64,000 nucleotides of DNA from Pontederia crassipes (Eukaryota > Streptophyta > Magnoliopsida > Commelinales > Pontederiaceae): positions 14,407,501 through 14,471,500 of the forward strand of contig JAUKPH010000017.1 in assembly GCA_030549335.1 (NCBI GenBank). The letters are read 5' to 3'. The translations under genes were made by a program, and so were the position numbers. Of this stretch, positions 58,115-64,000 are shown in pieces. The first letter of the stretch is position 1. Each line of letters starts with the position of its first letter. The notes under the pieces were generated by a model. That model was given only the letters and a program-made list of their open reading frames with translations, made no database searches and was not told the DNA's origin.

Positions 58115-60052
58115 TCAAAACTGGCAAGAAATGCCTAACCTCTGCCTCTGACTAGTGGTGCTATATTTCCTATCACGGAATGCACCCTGTAGCAGTTCCT
58201 GGAACTTCTCAAGGAAGACAATCCATTCCTCTTCATCCATATCAGCAAGCTTCACAAAACTCGTGCTTGCAGGGAGCTGCTCATTTGCACTCCTCCAGTT
58301 CCCACTCTGAAGTCCACTGTTTACACCTACATGGTTAGCTTTACTAGTGATACTAACTTTTGGAGCACCACGATGCCGCTGACTTTTTTCAGCAAGTGTT
58401 GCACCCTTTAAAGATGATGACAGCTTAGAAACATTTGAAAACCACACACAACTCATTGATCGTTGATTAATCTCCTCCACATTGCCCTCTTCAATCTCCT
58501 CCTCTTCCTCCAAGCTTTCATCCAACTTTGATAGTGGATTTCTAGAACTTCCACCTTTTAAACTATAAGGAGAAATTGGTGAAGCTTTTAGCATCACAGT
58601 CTCAGTATCTTCGCAGTCAATGTCAAATTGCATTATGTCATCATCCACTGATTCTGCTTCAGGAGAAAAAACTTCACTTTCAGCAACTAGCTTCCTTGCC
58701 TCAATACACACGTTCTCTAGCTCACTAGGCTCTTCTTCCTTTCCAGTGAATTCCCTGCTCATCATCTCACCAATCTCTGCCAAGCAAAGACCAAATGCTG
58801 CAGCTTCCTTGAGAAACATTGTTGAGAGGACTAAAACACGAAGGCATGCTTCACGGATCATGGGCAACTCCATACGAAGCATCTCAGAATCTCTAACAGG
58901 ATCAAGGTTTCTAATATACTCAAGCTCATCCTCAGAGAAAGGTATTGATGCTTGTGGCCAATGTATCCACTCAAAATAAGGATCATCTAAGCTCTCAGGC
59001 AAGCAGAGACCATGATCAATTGGAATGAGCTCGGTCTGGGCTCCAAATCTACCACTGCCACCATCAACCTTCCTCACCAAAAGGTTTCCTGCATGCCTGT
59101 CAGTGTTGAATATTCTAATATCAAGTATCCCAATCCTGTGCACAGCTACAACAGGGAAACTTGAGGTCCCATGATCACTAGCATCAAAGTCATGAGGAAC
59201 AAACTGTTGAAGTGATGCAATTTTGCTCACACCGGCTAAATTACCATCAGTGAACTTGCTACTACCATTTCCGTTGACACCTTCATTTACATGAAACACT
59301 GTGTGTGTAATCTTGACAAGAGCAGTTGGAGGCACATTGGCAAAATGGTTATAGTCCAGAAGGTATGCAGCAACCTCCCTAAATCCCGTCTCACCAACAC
59401 GCACAGATCTTTTTAAACCTGGTTGCCCAAGGACTTTGCCAATAAAACCTTTTGGATTGTTTGGTGCAAATGGCTCCTCATCTGTAGGCTTTACAATGGC
59501 AATACTCTCCCCTCTCTTGTTCCTGAAGTAGTATGCACCCCCAAGTCCACCTTGTACTGGCATTGGATCAACACCACTGTTGATAGCTTTAGCAACATCC
59601 TTAACAAGTTGTTTCATGCGAGAGCAACTGCTTGAGCATCCCAAAATTTCAATTGGACCACCTTGGTCATTGTGAAGAAGATCCTTACCAGTAGGAGAGA
59701 GGCAAGGAGTGGACGAGCTTCTGTGTAGATGATTCCTTGTGAGAAGCAGTGGAGAATCGTTACGGACAGTGCTTAGATCGTTTTTCAACACAAGATCACC
59801 AAATGTGAGGGAGCTCTCCTCAGTGGGCACATTGAGTGCCAACTGTAACTTCCTCTTCACAGTATGGACGCTGTCTCCACGGTCCAGTTCAATACCAAAG
59901 ACACTTCCAGTTTCTGTCTGGACGAACACACGTCTCCGTCCAGATTGTTTCCCTTCGCTCCTGTTGTTTCCATGTAACTCACTACTGAGTGTGCGATTCA
60001 GAACTGCAACTGCCATCTGAGTTCGAACAGGACCGTCCAAATTAGGAGACAT
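58115..60052 (-). CDS. PI4KG: Phosphatidylinositol 4-kinase gamma (ubiquitin-like domain kinase)
   Basis: Single coding exon, 645 aa. The start ATG at 60052-60050 gives MSPNLDGPVRTQMAVAV, an opening conserved in the PI4K gamma 7-like group; a second Met at residue 13 has a better context. One ubiquitin-like domain spans about residues 40-106 (RRVFVQTETGSVFGIELDRG...LTFGDLVL). The kinase part is about 160-420, with ATP-site Lys188 (IAIVKPTDEEPF), catalytic loop NTDRHAGN (316-323) and DHG (346-348) in place of a DFG. An acidic run (EEEEEIEEGNVEE) lies near 520-535 and the C-terminus is LGISCQF. These type II-like enzymes bind the membrane and the ubiquitin system; several relatives are known mainly as protein kinases. 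Length and motifs are intact. Confidence 0.95.
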   Translation of the reverse strand: MSPNLDGPVRTQMAVAVLNRTLSSELHGNNRSEGKQSGRRRVFVQTETGSVFGIELDRGDSVHTVKRKLQLALNVPTEESSLTFGDLVLKNDLSTVRNDSPLLLTRNHLHRSSSTPCLSPTGKDLLHNDQGGPIEILGCSSSCSRMKQLVKDVAKAINSGVDPMPVQGGLGGAYYFRNKRGESIAIVKPTDEEPFAPNNPKGFIGKVLGQPGLKRSVRVGETGFREVAAYLLDYNHFANVPPTALVKITHTVFHVNEGVNGNGSSKFTDGNLAGVSKIASLQQFVPHDFDASDHGTSSFPVVAVHRIGILDIRIFNTDRHAGNLLVRKVDGGSGRFGAQTELIPIDHGLCLPESLDDPYFEWIHWPQASIPFSEDELEYIRNLDPVRDSEMLRMELPMIREACLRVLVLSTMFLKEAAAFGLCLAEIGEMMSREFTGKEEEPSELENVCIEARKLVAESEVFSPEAESVDDDIMQFDIDCEDTETVMLKASPISPYSLKGGSSRNPLSKLDESLEEEEEIEEGNVEEINQRSMSCVWFSNVSKLSSSLKGATLAEKSQRHRGAPKVSITSKANHVGVNSGLQSGNWRSANEQLPASTSFVKLADMDEEEWIVFLEKFQELLQGAFRDRKYSTTSQRQRLGISCQF

Positions 60053-60194
60053 TGACTAAGGAGACAGCTAGAATTTCAACGTCCGGAAGAATCAGATAGA
60101 ACAACTTCCACTTCCTCTTCTCTCTTGAGTGCACGCCAATTGTAGAGGCTGATGCAGTAAGGAAGAGAAGAGTGCTCGTAGCTGGGTCGATCAT
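60042..60194 (-). other. Upstream ORF overlapping the PI4K gamma start codon
   Basis: An ATG at 60194-60192 in the spliced leader opens a 50-codon frame. It stays open through the main start codon (60052-60050) and ends at TAA 60044-60042 in another frame. The peptide starts MIDPATSTLLFLTASAST. Both this ATG and the main ATG have T at position -3, a weak context. If used, it would prevent normal reinitiation at the main ATG. Confidence 0.75.
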
Positions 60195-61420
60195 TAAGCA
60201 AATAGGCCGGCAGTAGTAGAAGAAACCTCTAGCTCAAAGAACGGGGAGAAACACAGAATGTTGTTGAAAACGTTTTCACCTCCCCTTACACTGGCGAAGC
60301 CATCTGTTCGGGGCTATTAACAAGAACAGCAACCTGGCAAAGGGAAAAAAAAAGAACATCAAGGTATGTAATATGAGTTAGATTCTACATCAATCAACAA
60401 ATTAAATTATTTAATCCACATCCGCAGAACTTTAATCGTCAGAATGAGCAGGTAATAATCGCATAAAGGAAAGCAAGGCGACAAACACACAGTAACTCCA
60501 GAGCGATAGACATGCGATGCCATCAGCTGGAACCTAAAGCAATTTATATACTGAGACATGCAACATTCAAAAAGGCAGTCTCATGAACAATTTTCTCATC
60601 CATTTCACTTGGACATTTTAACATGTTCTCTTCGAAATTACAAAACTTTAACAGCGTACCAAGAAAGAATGATGCAAATGACAAAATTTTAAAAATAAAA
60701 ACGATCGGAAACAACGGAAACTTAATATTTACACACATTTTTCTAGAGTCATCTAAAGCATTGTGCACTCCAAACTAAAACCTTTGGTGGTGACAACAAG
60801 TTCTGCCGAGCATAAAACACGAAACATTCATCGTTGTGAGAATCAAACTTGCGAGATCGTGATTTATTCGACATTTCTTGCACAATACTTCTTGCTTATT
60901 TCAGATCCACGAATCCAAATGGAGAATAGAAAACTTTAGCCACAAAATCGCCACAAAAATAAAAAAAAATAACGTGGCACCTTTCCTGCGCAAAACAATA
61001 TCCTATAAAAGATTTACCCCATCCATTTTTTCCCACCCTTAAGAACGCACTGCGAGACGAACAAGCTCCAGACGGATTCCAAAACGCAGCAACAGATCAG
61101 ATCAACAAGTCGCAGAAAAAGTCGACAAAATCGAACTAAAATGCAGGAGAAAGGGAGCCCTTGGGAGGATCCGACGCAGGAAACGTCCGGGACTCACCAA
61201 CGGCGGGGATCCGGCCGAGGCCGGGAGCGGGATGACGTTGATCCCCGGCGCCGCCGGAACGATCTACGATCGGGCGCCCTAAAACCGATCGAAGGGATGA
61301 ATCAAACAAACGTTCGCGAATCGGAGTGATAGCTCTCTCTCTCTCTCCGCGCCTCTTGTGCCTTTCTCGCTCCTCCTCGCTGCTACACACCCACACCCCT
61401 GGGCTTTTATAAACGCAAAC
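60053..61420 (-). promoter_or_regulatory. Promoter, leader exon and 864-nt leader intron of PI4K gamma
   Basis: A TATAAAA box lies at 61411-61405 on the minus strand, placing transcription start near 61380. Leader exon 1 (about 61380-61198) contains a GA repeat (CT on the plus strand, 61333-61347) and ends at donor G/GTGAGT. The leader intron 61197-60334 ends CCCTTTGCCAG. Leader exon 2 (60333-60053) precedes the coding region and carries both upstream ORFs. Minus-strand frames at 61136-61468 are chance. Confidence 0.7.
60286..60303 (-). other. Five-codon upstream ORF in the PI4K gamma leader
   Basis: ATG GCT TCG CCA GTG TAA (MASPV) starts 30 nt after the splice acceptor at 60334. Its length would allow reinitiation. 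Confidence 0.65.
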
Positions 61421-62205
61421 CCCCGCGGGGGTTAAGGGAGAGAAGTAAACACGGTTAAAGGGGCGCATTTAACGTTAATCGCGAGATTAAATTTGGGGGT
61501 TGAGATGCCAACAATTAGTAGTAATTAATGAATTAACTTGATCGAGTTAAATCGGTCCCCGAAGCCTCTAGAAAAAACGAGCCTGGCCGTCGGATGCGAT
61601 ACGGAGGGTGATCGGACGGCGGAAGGTCCGAGTGGGGCGAGGGGTCCCATGGAGGGTGTGCGTGTCATGTGAAGGGGGTGACATGGAGAGTGAGTATTGG
61701 GGTCGTAAGTCCGGTGCATTTACCGTTCCGGATTCCGCTGCGGGTTCCGAACGAAGGGAAACGCCATTGGCTCCTGGCTGAGGAGCAAGTTGACGGAATT
61801 GCCCCTCGGTCAAAATTGACCTTTTCTTTTTGTCCATTGGTGGAATTTATATAATTATAATAATAATGATAAAATAATAAAGCAAAAATGTACATTTAAG
61901 AAAAGCTAAAGCCTAAATGGATCTTGTCCTTCTTTTTTGAAAAAAAAATATCAATGTGGCCGCACGTAAGATATATTTAATTTTATTATGTAAATAGAAA
62001 ATTGGATAATTGTAAGAGAGAAAATTCTTGCAACTTTCGGTTATGGCACGAAAAGATGCCTTGGGAGGATGACTTCTTAATTCTGAATTATTATTTTTTC
62101 AGGTTCTGAGTATGTACAGTACTCCTTTCTACACTTTCGTATAGCATGTTTATTTTTTTATTATTTAATTAATTTTAATAATTATAATTTATAATTAAAT
62201 TGATT
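61421..62205. other. Intergenic upstream of PI4K gamma
   Basis: A GC-richer block at 61550-61820 has short frames on both strands without any recognisable domain, then AT-rich DNA follows. Nothing is supported. Confidence 0.5.
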
Positions 62206-62222
62206 ATATATTTCTTAAATAA

Positions 62223-62765
62223 CAACAACAACAACAACAAAGCCTTATCCCACTAGGTGGGGTCGGCTACATGGATCATACGACGTCATTCCGCTCTATT
62301 AGTAACCAAACCTTTCGGTATATTATTCACCAATAGATCTTGCTCTATTAGTTCGCCAAGTGTCCGCCTTGGCCTCCATCTCCCTCTTTTAATCGGACTC
62401 CAGATTATTTGATCTACTCTTCTTACTGGCGCATCTAATGGTCTTCTCTGAACATGACCAAACCATCTCAAACGATTCTCTACCATTTTCTCACTAATAG
62501 GAGCCACTCCGACTCGTTCACGTATATGGTCATTCCTAATCTTATCTAATCTTGTATGACCACACATCCATCTCAACATCCTCATTTCGGCTACCCTCAC
62601 TTTACGTTCATGTTGTCCCTTCATAGCCCAACATTCACTACCATATAACACTGCTGGCCTTATAGCAGTACGATAGAATTTTCCTTTAACTTTATTGGAT
62701 ACTTTTCTATCACAAAGAACTCCAGTGGCTTTCCTCCACTTACACCAACCAGCTTGAATTCTATG
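62223..62765 (-). mobile_element. 5'-truncated RTE-type LINE with C-terminal coding remnant
   Basis: A 543-bp minus-strand insertion is flanked by a perfect 17-bp target duplication ATATATTTCTTAAATAA (62206-62222 and 62766-62782). The frame 62651-62286 reads MLYGSECWAMKGQHERKVRV and continues MRMLRWMCGHTRLDKIRN, VGVAPISEKM, RWFGHVQRRP. These are the C-terminal part of the plant RTE-type LINE reverse transcriptase protein. The 3' end is the CCCACCTAGTGGGATAAGGC tail with TTG repeats. The perfect duplication and open frame suggest a relatively recent insertion. Confidence 0.92.
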
Positions 62766-62782
62766 ATATATTTCTTAAATAA

Positions 62783-63330
62783 AATAATATATATTTATTT
62801 GGGTAATTTGATAATAAAAACATATATCTAAGATCATATTTATTAACATGACTTCATCGGATAATTCGATGACCTTAATTTTAATTATTTTTAATATTTA
62901 ACATATATTTTAATTTAATATATAATTATTTTATTAATTGAATAAGTAAAATTAGTGCTCTACACATGTTTTACGTCAAATATTTTACATATATATTTTT
63001 ATCTTATTTTTTATTATTTAAAAAAGGAAACTATTTGTAAATATTTAATTTTCCAAATTCATCAAAGAAGATATTTTTAGCATGTAAAGATTACGAATCA
63101 ATGCGAAAAAGGAATTAAATATCATGAAGATTGATGTAAAATTGATCATAAGATTTGGAATTTTGGATCATGCCATTATAAGCGAAGAAATTATTGGAAA
63201 ATGTTTTATTCGTGATGATTAAATTCACCATTACGCTATTTTTTTTATTTCTTGCCCCTTACTAAAAGTAAACAATGTGGTTCGAATGAACCAATTAATA
63301 TAAGCATGTCATGAAAGCAAAGGTACCTTT

Positions 63331-63362
<32 letters not shown>

Positions 63363-64000
63363 CCTTGTTTATCCCTTGTTGTTGTAATCCCTAAATAATA
63401 GGTGGCGGTCGACACAAATGGAAAGATAATAAAAATATTATTTATAGCCAAATTTATATAATATCTAAAACATAATAATGCATCGTCATAAATAAAAATG
63501 TGGTGGTCAGAATTGTCATAAACCGATTCGTGAGGATAGAGATTTCTTCTTTTTAACAAAAAAAAAGTGGTAATAATTTGAAATATATATATGATGTTAC
63601 AGAGAATATTTACTCTTTCCAAACTTCAAACTTACCATTTGGAACCACAATGAATATTATATCTTTGATTTTGTGTATCTGCGATTAATATTAGTTTAAT
63701 TTATCTCTATTCTTGGGAGTATTAGCGAGGATAATCATTGTTATTACTATTATTGTCGTCCAATTTAGTAGCATAGGGATTGGGATGGCCGTGATACGGG
63801 GCCTATGTCGAATATCTCGGACGTGACGTCCACTTTCCACTTTCCTCGCACCCTCACAACGTTACTTTTTCTTATTCGTTTGATTACTTTTTTCATAATA
63901 ATTAAAGAAAAGTTTCAGGAACCACATAATTCTACGCCACAAACTTTTTAATAGAGCTAAATTATGGTGCACCATGCAATCTTAATAACTTTTTATCCGA
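62783..64000. other. AT-rich intergenic region to the right edge
   Basis: An (AT)n microsatellite lies at about 63338-63362. A minus-strand frame at 63245-63622 runs through this repeat and encodes Tyr/Ile low-complexity sequence, so it is not a gene. Nothing else was recognised. Confidence 0.55.

Noticed and set aside
63245..63622. 125-codon minus-strand frame near the right edge
   Set aside because: It runs through an (AT)n microsatellite and encodes low-complexity Tyr/Ile sequence.
1..64000. CRISPR arrays, operons, phage or bacterial defence systems
   Set aside because: The window is plant nuclear DNA with spliced genes and retroelements. No regularly spaced short repeats of the CRISPR kind were seen; the only regular array is inside a CACTA element.

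Overview
This is a nuclear window from a flowering plant. The genes have canonical GT-AG plant introns, plant-only families (UGT89 glycosyltransferase, type II gamma PI4-kinase with ubiquitin-like domain, U-box/ARM E3 ligase) and a dense plant transposon load. One very GC-rich intronless gene (the glycosyltransferase) sits in a strongly AT-rich background next to AT-balanced genes. That bimodality, together with the kinds of repeats present, suggests a non-grass monocot, but the sequence alone does not fix the species.

Five host genes are supported. (1) A U-box/ARM ubiquitin ligase on the minus strand runs off the left edge (1-2058); its first coding exon contributes only two codons. (2) An AVT6-type vacuolar amino-acid transporter on the plus strand (20049-22270) has five coding exons and 460 aa. 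(3) A CB5LP-type N-terminally anchored cytochrome b5-like protein on the plus strand (coding 30874-32893) has five coding exons, 118 aa and a spliced leader. (4) A UGT89-type UDP-glycosyltransferase on the minus strand (36648-38063) is intronless with 471 aa. (5) A PI4K gamma on the minus strand (58115-60052) has an intronless coding region of 645 aa, an 864-nt leader intron and two upstream ORFs, one overlapping the main start codon. The genes look functionally unrelated to each other; there is no evidence of a cluster.

Almost everything else is transposon-derived, and many boundaries can be read directly. A degenerate Ty1/copia element with 173-bp LTRs lies at 10212-14667. A CACTA element at 15029-17318 has a perfect TCA target duplication, subterminal CGACGGT palindromes and a broken Ptta/En-Spm-type transposase remnant. 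A related CACTA element at 51278-52925 carries a ~123-bp tandem array. A Tourist-like element with TTA duplication (23897-24809) carries a nested Mutator-like foldback (24226-24699). A non-autonomous hAT with a perfect 8-bp duplication lies at 24896-25708, and a TRIM retrotransposon at 26849-27309. Three short 5'-truncated RTE-type LINE insertions have 16-22-bp duplications, one of them inside an intron of the cytochrome b5-like gene. An L1 LINE (minus strand) is split by a second copia element that has lost its RT/RNase H. A decayed MYM-type hAT transposase gene lies at 54604-57040. Three copies of a foldback family with GGGTCGG-rich ends are spread across the window.

No single undescribed multi-gene system is evident. 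The most interesting leads are the start-overlapping uORF in the PI4K gamma leader, the GGGTCGG-ended foldback family, and the subterminal palindrome architecture of the two CACTA elements.
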